Source: Vallitaleaceae bacterium 9-2 | GTDB lineage: Bacteria; Bacillota; Clostridia; Lachnospirales; Vallitaleaceae | NCBI GenBank assembly: GCA_038396585.1 | Contig: CP121691.1 | Coordinates: 930,001-994,000, forward strand | Direction: 5' to 3' | DNA length: 64,000 nucleotides | Part shown: positions 1-9,544 of the stretch, piece after piece | How positions within the stretch are numbered: position 1 is the first letter of the stretch | Layout: each line of letters starts with the position of its first letter | The notes under the pieces: generated by a model | Databases searched by the model: none | What the model was told of the DNA's origin: nothing | Seen by the model: only the letters and a program-made list of their open reading frames with translations | Program-made: the position numbers and the translations under genes

Positions 1-336
1 GAGACGGATAATTACCTTTGCTATCATGAATCGGCACAGACAAAGGCGGCACTTGTACTGAACAATAGTATATGCCGCGGTCAAGAAAACTATACCGGAA
101 AAATTGATAGCATCCATGAATTTTTTGAGCATATAGATATTTTTATAAAATTTTTGGATGTATCAAAAATTATTATTCGATATTTTACAGAAGAGTTTAA
201 AAATATGGCGAACCAACTTGCCAAAGAACATCAAAAAACAATTATTTGCATTGAACAAATGGATAATGATGTTGAAATTGGCATGGCTATATCTGCGCAG
301 AGAGAATGGTTTAAGTCCGTATATTTTATGCTCTAA
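1..336 (+). CDS. C-terminal part of an unidentified protein
   Basis: The frame is open from the first base of the window to a TAA at 334-336, so this is the last 111 codons of a gene that starts outside. The visible protein is mixed alpha/beta in character, with no signal peptide or membrane segment and no motif I recognise. It ends 36 bp before the permease at 373, so it is probably the preceding gene of the same operon. The function is unknown. Confidence 0.6.
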   Translation, partial: ETDNYLCYHESAQTKAALVLNNSICRGQENYTGKIDSIHEFFEHIDIFIKFLDVSKIIIRYFTEEFKNMANQLAKEHQKTIICIEQMDNDVEIGMAISAQREWFKSVYFML

Positions 337-372
337 GCTAAAATATATATTATCTTTTGGAGGAGGTTTTAT

Positions 373-1686
373 ATGACAACTGTATTTATTATTTTAATTT
401 TTATTGGGATGTGTGTACTGATGTACACGAAGAAGCTATCCGCATTATTTGCTCTACCTGTGATGGCATTTCTCATTGCATTAGTTTCCGGAATTCCGTT
501 TATGGACACAATGGTTGAAGAGACAAGTCAAGCGGGAATCCTTACACTTATGTTTGTAGAAGGACCGACACGATTAGCATCTGCTATGATGATGTTGATA
601 TTTGGAGCTATTTTGGCACAATATGTAAAAACTACAGGCATCGCAGAAGCATCGGTAAGAAAAGTATCCGAGCTTGCAGGCGATCGACCGCTTGTACTTG
701 GAATGTCGTTCATGATTGTTCTTAGCTTACTATTTACGACACTTGGAGGATTAGGTTCAGTTATTATGGTCGGAAGTATTGCCTTACCTATTATGGCATC
801 AGTTGGTATCAAACCGCTGACTTCTGGAAGTATTTTGTTAATTTCACTCAGTACAGGAGGGATTTTTAACTTAGCTAACTGGGGATTATATACGGATGCT
901 ATGGGACTTAGTGTAGAACAGATTCGTAAGTTTGCATATCCTTTGGGAGCTGTGTTTTTAGTGTTTGGTCTATTATTTGTGGTAGTAGATGTCAAATTTG
1001 GTGGGAAGCTTTTTGGAGTCAATAAACGTGCGAAGCAAAAAATTGCATGGCCAGCACCAGAACCTATGGCTGTATCACAAAAAAAGGTCAATCTCTTGGC
1101 GATGTTAACACCTATTGTACCACTTATTATGGTTTTAGGATTAAAAGTGGATATTATTACAGGTTTTGTTGTAGGAATATTGTATTGTATGGCGACTACG
1201 ATTAATAAGGATTCCTTAAAGCAACTAACAAAGTCGATTATTGAAGGAATATCCAACTCAGCAGGAGCAATTTTCTTGATTATTGGTATAGGTATGCTTT
1301 TAAAAGTAGTTATGGATCCAAGAGTAACAGAGAATATAGGACCGCAATTAGCTCAGATATTACCAACGACCGGACTTACCTTTGTACTGTTTTTTGCAAT
1401 CTTAGCACCACTGGCATTATATCGTGGACCGCTGAATGTTTGGGGACTGGGATTAGGCATTGGAGCGATTATGATGGCAACAGGGCGAATGTCAGGATTA
1501 GCCATTATGGCGGCCTTAATGTCCGTTGGTCAAATCCAAGGAATCTGTGACCCGACCAATACACATAATGTATGGACGGCTGCATCTATAGGATGTGACG
1601 TAAATGATATTTTACGAAAAACATTACCTTTTGTTTGGATAGCATCCGTTATTGGTTTAGTAATTGCAGCAGTAATGTTCTATTAA
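373..1686 (+). CDS. Ion-transporter-superfamily permease (GntP/CitMHS-like)
   Basis: A 437-residue, very hydrophobic protein with about 11-12 predicted membrane segments and two reentrant-type stretches rich in G, S and N (around residues 115-135 and 160-180, and again near 380-400 with the segment GQIQGICDPTNTHN). Length and texture fit the ion transporter superfamily of carboxylate permeases (GntP, CitMHS, DcuC-like). It has a strong RBS (GGAGGAGG) 6-7 bp before ATG 373. It leads a cluster of hydantoinase-like, DUF4127 and FAD enzymes and probably imports their substrate, likely an organic acid or lactam. The substrate cannot be read from sequence. Confidence 0.7.
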   Translation: MTTVFIILIFIGMCVLMYTKKLSALFALPVMAFLIALVSGIPFMDTMVEETSQAGILTLMFVEGPTRLASAMMMLIFGAILAQYVKTTGIAEASVRKVSELAGDRPLVLGMSFMIVLSLLFTTLGGLGSVIMVGSIALPIMASVGIKPLTSGSILLISLSTGGIFNLANWGLYTDAMGLSVEQIRKFAYPLGAVFLVFGLLFVVVDVKFGGKLFGVNKRAKQKIAWPAPEPMAVSQKKVNLLAMLTPIVPLIMVLGLKVDIITGFVVGILYCMATTINKDSLKQLTKSIIEGISNSAGAIFLIIGIGMLLKVVMDPRVTENIGPQLAQILPTTGLTFVLFFAILAPLALYRGPLNVWGLGLGIGAIMMATGRMSGLAIMAALMSVGQIQGICDPTNTHNVWTAASIGCDVNDILRKTLPFVWIASVIGLVIAAVMFY

Positions 1687-1710
1687 ATACAAGGCTTATC
1701 CAAATGATGA

Positions 1711-1747
1711 AAAGAGATGCGGTACAATCTTTGTACTGTATCTCTTT
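1711..1747 (+). terminator. Intra-operon hairpin between permease and hydantoinase-like gene
   Basis: A 17-bp inverted repeat (1711-1727 with 1731-1747, two G-T wobbles, 3-nt loop), followed by TAAAAA rather than a U-run. It lies in the 80-bp gap between the permease stop and the next RBS. It is more likely an mRNA-stabilising or partial-termination element than a full terminator. Confidence 0.5.
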
Positions 1748-1766
1748 AAAAACAGGGGGTTATCAA

Positions 1767-3920
1767 ATGCAAAAAAGGACTATACGTATAGGTATTGATG
1801 TAGGGGGAACCTTTACACATGCAGTAGCTATACAACAACCGGAAAATGAAGTGATTGCACATGCAGTTACACCGACAACGCACTTGTCAAAGGCGTCGGT
1901 ATCAGAAGGGATTATTAAAGTTTTTAAGGACATCATTGAACAGACAGGCGCCAGCGATGCAGAGATTAATTTTGTAGCGCATAGTACAACCCAAGCAACG
2001 AACGCTTTGCTTGAAGGGGATGTTGCAAAAGTGGGAATTGTTGGAATGGGTAAGGGACTAGATGGTATAAAAGCAAAGAGCGACACCCAAGTTAAATCCC
2101 TAGAATTAAGCCAAGGAAAACTATTAGATACATCTCATAGATATATAAACTCAGGGAGTAAAATGTTTAATGAAGATGAGATTAGCATAGTTCTTGAGGA
2201 ATTAAAAAATGAAAATTGTGAAGTCATCGTTGTCAGTGAAGCTTTTGGTGTCGATGATACAACAAATGAAGCGTTGGTTGTCAAAGCTGCATGTGAAAAG
2301 GGATTACCTGCAACAGCGAGCCATGAGATATCTCAACTCTATGGATTAAAGGTACGAACACGTACAGCTGTCATTAATGCCAGTATCTTACCGAAGATGA
2401 CAACGACAGCGCTTTTGACAGAAAAAAGTATCAAAGATAGTGGGATTACGTCACCATTAATGATTATGCGAAGTGATGGTGGTGTTATGGACTTGCCCCA
2501 GATGAAAAAGAGACCGATTTTAACGATGTTATCAGGGCCAGCAGCAGGCATTGCCGCCGCCCTTATGTATGCCAAGATATCCGATGGTATATTTTTAGAG
2601 GTTGGTGGAACCAGTACAGATATATCTGCCATTAAAAATGGCAAGGCGATGATCAAAAGCGCCAATGTCGGGGGACATCTGACATACTTAAAAACCTTAG
2701 ATTCAAGAACCGTAGGAGTAGGTGGGGGATCCATGGTTCGGATGCATAATAATAAAGTCCTGGAAGTGGGACCACGAAGCGCGCATATTGCAGGATTAGG
2801 CTATCTTGCCTTTAGTCAACCTAATGAACTGATTGATTTAAAGCCAAAATTAATTCGACCCATGCCATCTGATCCAAACGATTACCTAATCGTAGAAAAT
2901 AAAGCCGGAAAACAATTTGCAGTAACCCTTACAGATGCATCCATTGTTCTTGGGATGACCGCAGAAGGCGATTATGCATATGCGAATAAAGAGACGGTCG
3001 ACCATGTATTTTGCGAATTAGCAAAAGCTTATAATACAACGGCAAAAAACTTGGCAAAAGACATGCTAGACCAAGCGATAGCTAAAGTCAGACCTGTTGT
3101 TGAGGATTTACTATATGAATATAACATTGACGCTGAACTGGTATCTCTTGTAGGTGGAGGTGGAGGCGCTACGGCTGTGGTGAATTGGTTGGGAAAATCT
3201 ATGCAGATGAAGCATATGATTGCTGAAAAAGCAGAGGTTATATCTGCAATTGGTGCAGCAATGGCTATGTTAAGAGACTGTATTGAAAGAACCGTATTAG
3301 AACCGACAGAACAAGAGATTGTTGCTATTCGAAAAGAAGCTATCGGTCGATTAGAAGCCATGGGAGCACAAAGTAGTACCATTGAGGTACAAGTTGAAGT
3401 TGATAATGCAAAGAATATACTACGGGCCATAGCAACAGGTGCTTTTCACATGAACAAAGATGCACTGGATAAAAAGGTCCTGAGCGAGGATGAAATCTCA
3501 GCAAGTGCCATCAAAGCGTTTAAGTCAGAAGCAGATCGTGTAACAGCGGTAGCAAAAACAAAAGGATTAACCGTCTTTCAAAACCATGAAAAGATAAAAA
3601 AATTCTTTGGACTGATGACAAAAAATAAAATCACCTATCGAATTCTTGATGATTCTGGGGTGGTCAAACTTCAATTAAATAAAGGTGCGTATATGCAAAC
3701 CCGCGCCAATGGTGAAATACCGGAGTTTATCCAAAGTGAATCCATTTACAATGATGTCGGCATGATTATTCCTGAGATTTTTATGTTATATAAAAGTCGA
3801 GTGGTTGATTTTTCAACCATCTTAGATTATAAGCAGGTGATGGAGTTAATTCGTATCGAACTCGATGGTCTAGAAGAAGATGAGCCTATTGTTTTATTGG
3901 CACATCCACGAAATAGTTAG
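1767..3920 (+). CDS. Hydantoinase/oxoprolinase-family protein (HyuA-like)
   Basis: 717 residues. Near the N-terminus is the acetate-kinase/Hsp70-type phosphate-1 motif IGIDVGGTFT. Later come LSGPAAGIAAAL, EVGGTSTDIS and VGVGGGSM (about residues 255-330), all typical of the N-methylhydantoinase A/5-oxoprolinase alpha family, which couples ATP hydrolysis to opening of cyclic amides or carboxylation of ketones. I chose ATG 1767 because CAGGGGG lies 7-10 bp upstream; an upstream in-frame extension to 1635 would overlap the permease and has no RBS. No separate HyuB-type subunit is visible, and the C-terminal 200 residues are not of the standard HyuA type. The family call is firm; the reaction is not known. 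Confidence 0.8.
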   Translation: MQKRTIRIGIDVGGTFTHAVAIQQPENEVIAHAVTPTTHLSKASVSEGIIKVFKDIIEQTGASDAEINFVAHSTTQATNALLEGDVAKVGIVGMGKGLDGIKAKSDTQVKSLELSQGKLLDTSHRYINSGSKMFNEDEISIVLEELKNENCEVIVVSEAFGVDDTTNEALVVKAACEKGLPATASHEISQLYGLKVRTRTAVINASILPKMTTTALLTEKSIKDSGITSPLMIMRSDGGVMDLPQMKKRPILTMLSGPAAGIAAALMYAKISDGIFLEVGGTSTDISAIKNGKAMIKSANVGGHLTYLKTLDSRTVGVGGGSMVRMHNNKVLEVGPRSAHIAGLGYLAFSQPNELIDLKPKLIRPMPSDPNDYLIVENKAGKQFAVTLTDASIVLGMTAEGDYAYANKETVDHVFCELAKAYNTTAKNLAKDMLDQAIAKVRPVVEDLLYEYNIDAELVSLVGGGGGATAVVNWLGKSMQMKHMIAEKAEVISAIGAAMAMLRDCIERTVLEPTEQEIVAIRKEAIGRLEAMGAQSSTIEVQVEVDNAKNILRAIATGAFHMNKDALDKKVLSEDEISASAIKAFKSEADRVTAVAKTKGLTVFQNHEKIKKFFGLMTKNKITYRILDDSGVVKLQLNKGAYMQTRANGEIPEFIQSESIYNDVGMIIPEIFMLYKSRVVDFSTILDYKQVMELIRIELDGLEEDEPIVLLAHPRNS

Positions 3921-3928
3921 GAGGACAT

Positions 3929-4618
3929 ATGGACAATAGATTTATGCAAAAATTATTGGAAAAAGAATTGAGCTTAGTCGTTAGTTTGCCTTGCAATGAT
4001 CTTCAGTTGGCAAAAGCTGCATGGGAGAATGGGGCGGATATTGTTAAAATACACTTAAATGTTGAACATAGGGCAAGTAAAACATCGTTTAAAAGCTTTG
4101 AAGAAGAAAGCGATGTGATTCGTAGGATTATAGATGAGGCAAAAGGACCTTGCGGCATTGTTGTTGGAGGAGACTTGGCATCGGCAGATAGGGATTTTGA
4201 CCAGGTGGTTAGGGCAGGGTTTGATTTTATTTCTCTGTATGCCCATCATGCACCGGTTAGAATATTTAATGAGCAGACCATTGCAAAGATGTTAGCTGTA
4301 GATTATACATATACAGATTTAGAAATTAAAAATCTAAGTGAGATTGGTGTGGATGTTCTGGAAGCCTCCATCATGCGTCCGGAGACATATGCAGAAGGCT
4401 TTAGTGCAAGAGATTTATTACAATATAGAAGGCTTGCAAGTCTTTCAACACTTCCTATCGTTGTGCCGACGCAGCATAATATCCAAGCCGATGATGTAAA
4501 ATATCTGCAAGAGTGTCAGGTAAAGGGGATTATGATTGGCTCGATTGTCACAGGTAATCATCAAGAGAGCCTTGCCAAAGCTGTATGTGATTTTCGAAAT
4601 GCCATAGATAAAATATAG
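3929..4618 (+). CDS. Putative TIM-barrel phosphate-binding protein
   Basis: 229 residues. Alternating strands such as LSLVVSLPCND, ADIVKIHL, CGIVVGGD, FDFISLYAHH and a C-terminal IMIGSIVTG give the pattern of a small (beta/alpha)8 barrel. The last glycine-rich loop resembles the phosphate-binding loop of NanE/HisA/TrpC-type barrels. The start at ATG 3929 has AGGAGG 5 bp upstream, 8 bp after the previous stop, so it is tightly coupled to the hydantoinase-like gene. It may be an epimerase, aldolase or isomerase acting on the pathway intermediate. I do not recognise a specific family. Confidence 0.6.
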   Translation: MDNRFMQKLLEKELSLVVSLPCNDLQLAKAAWENGADIVKIHLNVEHRASKTSFKSFEEESDVIRRIIDEAKGPCGIVVGGDLASADRDFDQVVRAGFDFISLYAHHAPVRIFNEQTIAKMLAVDYTYTDLEIKNLSEIGVDVLEASIMRPETYAEGFSARDLLQYRRLASLSTLPIVVPTQHNIQADDVKYLQECQVKGIMIGSIVTGNHQESLAKAVCDFRNAIDKI

Positions 4619-4629
4619 GAGATGAACGT

Positions 4630-6090
4630 ATGAAAATTAGTATGCTTCCTATAGACTCACGACCGTGTACGTATAATTTTCCTCAACAACTGGTCAAATT
4701 ATTAGGATATGACTTAAATGTTCCTTCAATTGATCAGATGGATTTTTTTAAACAACCCTCGTCCTATGAAGCGATATCAACATGGCTATTAGATGCAGCA
4801 AGTAAAAGCGACATATTGATTTTGTCTGTTGACCAGCTATTATACGGAGGTTTAATCGCATCAAGGCAAAACTATGTATCTATGGATGAGGCTAAACAAA
4901 GGCTGGACTTGATAAAACAGCTAAAACAGACAAAGCCTAATTTGGAGATTTATGCCTATAACATCTTAATGCGAACTACGGTCAGTACCGTTAACGCAGA
5001 ATCAAAAAAATGGTGGGAAAAAGTAGCCAAGTATTCAAAGTTGTATTATCTAGAACAAACACAGTCCCAACCAAAGTACCAGCAGGCCGTTAAAGAATTA
5101 GAAAGGGAAATACCTAGAGACGTCTTAGAGGAGTTTTGGGAGGTTCGTAATAGGAATCATACCATGAATAAGATGTGTTTGGAGTTTGCCAAGGATAACA
5201 TTTTTGAGCGGTTACTAATCTTACAAGAAGACTGTGCGACACAAGGGATTCAAAAATTTGAGCAACAAGTGCTTCAAGAGTTTGTCAACAAAAACAACCT
5301 ACAAAAAAGAATCTATATTCATAATGGAACCGATGAAGCCGGAATGGAGATTTGTATGCTGGCACTTTGCACACTTAGACAAAGCAAATCCATAAAAATT
5401 CATTGGCTTGGAGACAACATGACATTTACAGCGCGATATGAAGACCGAGAGTTTTCAAAAAATCTGTATAGTCATATGCAGATGATGAATATCCGTGAAG
5501 AAAAAAGCGCACAAGATGTATTATTCATTTATCCGCCAAAAGCAAGTCAAGGAGATCATTGTCCCAAACTTGAAGCCTCTCACCAATATGATGATAGCCA
5601 GATGCAAGATTTTGCAGAGAGAATTCTAGCCGAGCACAAGCGAGGAAAAAATTGTTTTTTGTTGGACCTAGGCTATGCTAATGGTGGAGATATGGAGTTT
5701 ATGAAAGTGGTGTCAGCAACGCTTGATGTGAGGCAACTCTTTGGATATGCGGCTTGGAATACAGCAAGTAACGCCTTGGGAACAATCCTATCACAAATTG
5801 TTGCATGTCGTTCTAGCAATACAATGCTCAATCAGAAGTTTACGATGGAGCGTATATTAGATGATTTGGTCTATCAAGCTATTGTGCGAGAAAAGGTGGA
5901 ACAAAACCTTCGTCAACACAAGCAAGATGTTTGGTGCATAGAAAACTTACCCCTAGGGAACGCACTGTTGCATCAAGGTTTTGAAAGCAAACAGGGAGTA
6001 TTAAATCAAATCTTTAATCATTCGGTACCGTCATTTAACTATAAAATCTGGTGGCCAAGAACATTTGAGATAGATATAGAGGTAGAATGA
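4630..6090 (+). CDS. DUF4127 family protein
   Basis: 486 residues, near the usual length of about 500 for this family. The N-terminal signature MLPIDSRPCTYNFPQQL, followed by SVDQLLYGGLIASR and later the segment LDLGYANGGD, is characteristic of DUF4127, a family of unknown function. There is no signal peptide. It follows the TIM-barrel gene by 11 bp with RBS AGGAG. The conserved pairing with a permease and a hydantoinase-like enzyme suggests a catabolic or salvage role, but no reaction has been assigned that I know of. Confidence 0.8.
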   Translation: MKISMLPIDSRPCTYNFPQQLVKLLGYDLNVPSIDQMDFFKQPSSYEAISTWLLDAASKSDILILSVDQLLYGGLIASRQNYVSMDEAKQRLDLIKQLKQTKPNLEIYAYNILMRTTVSTVNAESKKWWEKVAKYSKLYYLEQTQSQPKYQQAVKELEREIPRDVLEEFWEVRNRNHTMNKMCLEFAKDNIFERLLILQEDCATQGIQKFEQQVLQEFVNKNNLQKRIYIHNGTDEAGMEICMLALCTLRQSKSIKIHWLGDNMTFTARYEDREFSKNLYSHMQMMNIREEKSAQDVLFIYPPKASQGDHCPKLEASHQYDDSQMQDFAERILAEHKRGKNCFLLDLGYANGGDMEFMKVVSATLDVRQLFGYAAWNTASNALGTILSQIVACRSSNTMLNQKFTMERILDDLVYQAIVREKVEQNLRQHKQDVWCIENLPLGNALLHQGFESKQGVLNQIFNHSVPSFNYKIWWPRTFEIDIEVE

Positions 6091-6142
6091 TGAGAAAATC
6101 AGATGAAAGGAAATAAGGTTACATACTTAAAAGGTGTATAAT

Positions 6143-7495
6143 ATGAAGAAAATTTATGATTTAGTCGTCATTGGGGCAGGTCCCAGTGGTATGACCACTG
6201 CTATATCGGCTGCAAGACAAGGACTGGAGGTCTTATTAATTGATAAGAACTCCTATCCGGGAGGGATGAATACAGCTGCTATGGTATCGCCTCTACTGAC
6301 ATTTCACTGTGGAGAACAGCAGGTCATTAAAGGTATAGCACAAGAGATAATTGACAGGCTTGCAAAACACAATGCAACATTAGGTCATATCCCGGATCCA
6401 ATAGGTATGGCGTCTTCGATTACGCCCATTGATACAGAAATTTTAAAAATCGTATATTTTGAGATGTTAGAAGAGCTACCTAATATCACAGTGCTCTTTG
6501 ATACCGTACTTTATTCTGTCGAATCTAGCCAGGGAATTGTAAAAAAAGTTTGCGTGATTAATAAAAGTGGAAGTGCGACATATACAGGTAAGATGTTTGT
6601 AGATTCGACAGGGGATGGCGATTTGGCAGCCATGGCAAAGGCAGAGTTTAATATTGGAAGGACAAAAGATGGCCTATGTCAACCGATGACCTTGATCTTT
6701 ACAGTCGGTGGTGTTGAGTTATCAAAAGTCATCGAATATGTGGAGAATAACACAGAACAATTTATACTCAACAAGAATAGCGATTTAAATAAATATCTAG
6801 CTGTTTCAGGTTTTTTTGAATTTGTAAAACAAGCGCAAGAAAATGGAGACCTTAACATTCCTAGAGACCGTGTGTTGTTTTTTCAGGGGATACACCCAGG
6901 TGAGATTACAGTGAATATGACAAGAATTATTAAATTATCAGGAATTAATGCTAAGGATTTAAGTATAACTCAATTCGAAGCGCATAAGCAAATCATGGAG
7001 ATTATAGAGTTTTTCAAAAAATACATAGATGGTTTTCAATCGTGCTATATACAAAAGATTGCCAATACAACAGGGGTACGAGAAAGTAGACGTATTAAAG
7101 GAAAAGAGACACTAACAATTGACAATGTAATTCAAAATCTTGAAAGTAACGAGAGTATCGCTATTTGCTCTTATCCTATTGATATACATGATCCTAATGG
7201 CATGGAGCTTAACTGGTTGCGAAAAGAAAGGGCATGCTGCTATGATATACCTTTTGGAGTCATGGTGCCTATAAAATTTGACAACCTATTGGTAACTGGA
7301 CGTTGTATTTCAGCGACCCATGAGGCTATAGCATCAGCAAGAATATCAGCAACAGCTATGGCGATTGGAGAGGCGGCAGGTGTCGCAGCAGGTGTTTGTG
7401 CCAAAGGTGACTATAATTTTAATACGATAAATATACAAGAAGTTCAAACAGTACTTAATCAACAGGGAGCGATCCCCGGGAAGAAGTGGTTGTAA
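6143..7495 (+). CDS. FAD-dependent oxidoreductase
   Basis: 450 residues. The N-terminal Rossmann dinucleotide-binding motif is VVIGAGPSGMTTAIS (about residues 7-21), followed by VLLIDKNSYPGG. The STGDGDLA segment (about residue 155) and a C-terminal LLVTGRCISATHEAIAS with AAGVAAG match the FAD_oxidored (PF12831) group, which often carries FAD-linked dehydrogenases or hydroxylases. ATG 6143 is preferred because AAAGGTG lies 6-7 bp upstream; GTG 6134 lies inside that RBS. Cytoplasmic. It is likely a redox step in the same pathway as the DUF4127 and hydantoinase-like proteins. Confidence 0.8.
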   Translation: MKKIYDLVVIGAGPSGMTTAISAARQGLEVLLIDKNSYPGGMNTAAMVSPLLTFHCGEQQVIKGIAQEIIDRLAKHNATLGHIPDPIGMASSITPIDTEILKIVYFEMLEELPNITVLFDTVLYSVESSQGIVKKVCVINKSGSATYTGKMFVDSTGDGDLAAMAKAEFNIGRTKDGLCQPMTLIFTVGGVELSKVIEYVENNTEQFILNKNSDLNKYLAVSGFFEFVKQAQENGDLNIPRDRVLFFQGIHPGEITVNMTRIIKLSGINAKDLSITQFEAHKQIMEIIEFFKKYIDGFQSCYIQKIANTTGVRESRRIKGKETLTIDNVIQNLESNESIAICSYPIDIHDPNGMELNWLRKERACCYDIPFGVMVPIKFDNLLVTGRCISATHEAIASARISATAMAIGEAAGVAAGVCAKGDYNFNTINIQEVQTVLNQQGAIPGKKWL

Positions 7496-7498
7496 GCG

Positions 7499-8089
7499 AT
7501 GGAAGCAATTATTGCGCGGGACGATGTACGACGAATCGATGAAGTCTTGTGGCTGAGTTCGCCTGTTTTTTCCAGACAAAAAAATAAGGAACATATATAT
7601 GATGAAGCTGTAAAACTTGGAGAAGATATTGCGAAAAAAACACCTATACATATGGCAACGCTAGAAAAGGATATTTATCGTTATGGAATCGCACATATTG
7701 TAACATTTAGCGATGCGAACATCCACGATGAAAGTCATAGAGCGTATTATCTTCCTGAGACAAAAATGATTCAATATAATGATAACGTTCTAGAAAAGCT
7801 GTATCAATTTTGTGAACAAGAAAAAATACACCTGGAAAAACGAGAAGTGTTGCAGATGATCTTGTTACATGAGTTTTTTCATCATCTAGAAGAATGGCAT
7901 TATGAGACTGTAGACATGACATTATCAAAAAAAATCGGGTGTAGAATCAATCCGATATATCGGGAAATTGCAGCGTTTGCATTTGTCAATGCATATATCC
8001 AACCGATAAAATGCCAATGCATTGATCTAATATGGCTTAAGTATGCTCAGCCTAAGCTTTTTAAAAACATCGAAAAACTTATAGTGTAA
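7499..8089 (+). CDS. Small HExxH protein, putative gluzincin-like metallopeptidase
   Basis: 196 residues with no signal peptide or membrane segment. The sequence LLHEFFHHLEEWHYE gives an HExxH zinc motif (His124, Glu125, His128). A second motif at Glu156 (REIAAFAF, Glu-x-x-Ala) sits where gluzincins such as ImmA/IrrE place the third ligand. The gene begins 3 bp after the FAD oxidoreductase stop and is probably translationally coupled, since no strong RBS is visible. I do not recognise the family. It could be a peptidase, or a zinc hydrolase that has lost peptidase activity. The motif is directly visible; the function is inference. Confidence 0.6.
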   Translation: MEAIIARDDVRRIDEVLWLSSPVFSRQKNKEHIYDEAVKLGEDIAKKTPIHMATLEKDIYRYGIAHIVTFSDANIHDESHRAYYLPETKMIQYNDNVLEKLYQFCEQEKIHLEKREVLQMILLHEFFHHLEEWHYETVDMTLSKKIGCRINPIYREIAAFAFVNAYIQPIKCQCIDLIWLKYAQPKLFKNIEKLIV

Positions 8090-8106
8090 AAGAAGGAGGA
8101 ATATGA

Positions 8107-9399
8107 ATGAAAAAAATAAAAGGACTCGTTATAATTTTATTATTATTAAACTTCATGATGGTATCTATCACGGCCTCAAATAATTATATTAATGCCCAAT
8201 TGCCGGTACAAGCAGCCGATGAAAACAATCCAATCCTTACACTCAAACATCGAATCTATATTGAAAACTTTACGAATGGCGTTGTGAGTGTTGTTGATAA
8301 CAACAGCAACCACGTAGTGGTGGGTAATGTGTATCGTCCGGCAACAGTAGCAAAAAATTCCAGTGATGGATTCTGGGCAGCTCACTATGATAAGGCCTCT
8401 GATGGCACGTTCTCATGTGTGACTGCCATAGGAGCCAATGCCATGCATTTAAAAGTAGGACCAACAGCTTCTTACAATCCGATTCAGGCAACTGCATGGA
8501 CACCCAAACAAATCAGTGTTGGTATCAATGAAGATTATGTACATGCAGGAGGAACATACAGTGACTCAATGATTTATACTTCCATTGCAGGGGGAACGAA
8601 TATTTTTGGAGGCTCATCAGCACCTTATGTTGGAAATCCAGTAAAATATTTAACCGCCAATGGAGTATGGGAAAGTCTGGATACCTACTTTAACAATGAT
8701 TTTACCAAGCCAATTCCTAAACGATTGCTTATAGAGGTATATGAAGCATCAACAAACAATGGAACACCCAATTATATTGAATTTGAGAACTGGGCAAAAA
8801 ATGATTCTGTCGGTGGAATAGTTCAGTCAGAAAACGGTAGAGTATTAGTGCATTATCCGAATGGGACACAAAAGCATATTGCGGATATCATTCAAAGAGT
8901 CCAAGGAACCGGACGGTTTGGTGGAAGTGAATATGCAGAAGTCGGTAGACTGCGTGCGGCTCATCCTGGTGTTATCTGTCTTTCGACATCCTCAAAAGTC
9001 GGATATACGACGAATAGCAATTTACGAGGAGGGTTCCAGTTTGTACCTGCCAACCATGCAAAGTATTTAAGTTATGATTTAGCCCAAGATAGTTTTATCG
9101 GGCGTGATCAATGGGGAATCGTATCCTATGTTGGTGCGACCAAGGATGCTTTGTATGATTCTAATTATATTATTAATGGTGAGGTATCATATAATCCAAT
9201 ATGGGAAGGGGTTGCCCCATTATTTACCGAGTATATCAATCCGCGTCATATACCGGGAAATCCTATGGACTCTACCTATTTTATGGTATCTACGGATTTT
9301 GGAGTGACGTGGAATCATCCTACAGAGATTTTAGGTGTCACTGATGCAACTAACTCTTTGGTTGCTACATGGACAAATATACGATTGTACTTAAACTGA
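8107..9399 (+). CDS. Secreted protein of unknown function
   Basis: 430 residues. It opens with a basic start and a hydrophobic core (IKGLVIILLLLNFMMVSITA), a classic signal peptide, so the protein is exported. The mature part is rich in G, N, S, T and aromatic residues, with strand-like repeats near the C-terminus (YFMVSTDFGVTWNHP) that recall BNR/sialidase-type Asp-box loops (S-x-D-x-G-x-x-W). No catalytic set can be named. RBS GGAGG lies 7 bp upstream. A terminator at 9416 closes the operon, so this protein may be the extracellular arm of the upstream pathway. Confidence 0.65.
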   Translation: MKKIKGLVIILLLLNFMMVSITASNNYINAQLPVQAADENNPILTLKHRIYIENFTNGVVSVVDNNSNHVVVGNVYRPATVAKNSSDGFWAAHYDKASDGTFSCVTAIGANAMHLKVGPTASYNPIQATAWTPKQISVGINEDYVHAGGTYSDSMIYTSIAGGTNIFGGSSAPYVGNPVKYLTANGVWESLDTYFNNDFTKPIPKRLLIEVYEASTNNGTPNYIEFENWAKNDSVGGIVQSENGRVLVHYPNGTQKHIADIIQRVQGTGRFGGSEYAEVGRLRAAHPGVICLSTSSKVGYTTNSNLRGGFQFVPANHAKYLSYDLAQDSFIGRDQWGIVSYVGATKDALYDSNYIINGEVSYNPIWEGVAPLFTEYINPRHIPGNPMDSTYFMVSTDFGVTWNHPTEILGVTDATNSLVATWTNIRLYLN

Positions 9400-9415
9400 T
9401 AAGGAATATAAATCT

Positions 9416-9456
9416 AAAACCCTTTGATTCATAAAAATGAATCAAAGGGTTTTATT
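9416..9456 (+). terminator. Rho-independent terminator
   Basis: A perfect 17-bp stem (AAAACCCTTTGATTCAT and its complement), 4-nt loop and T-rich tail, 17 bp after the secreted-protein stop. It ends the 373-9399 transcription unit. Confidence 0.85.
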
Positions 9457-9544
9457 TTGCATCAATATATGCTAATATATCAATGGTTATCGTAGAATAT
9501 TCAAAAGACAATGAAGATATAATAATATCTATAAGGAGGCAACA

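Noticed and set aside
528-1256. Long open frame on the minus strand inside the permease gene
   Set aside because: It is a shadow of the + strand permease, with low-complexity membrane-codon complement, no RBS and no recognisable domain. The same applies to minus frames inside the hydantoinase-like gene (2339-2734, 3029-3430) and katG (49735-50259).
1635-1766. N-terminal extension of the hydantoinase-like protein
   Set aside because: It would start inside the permease gene without an RBS. The family starts right at the IGIDVGGTFT motif, matching ATG 1767.
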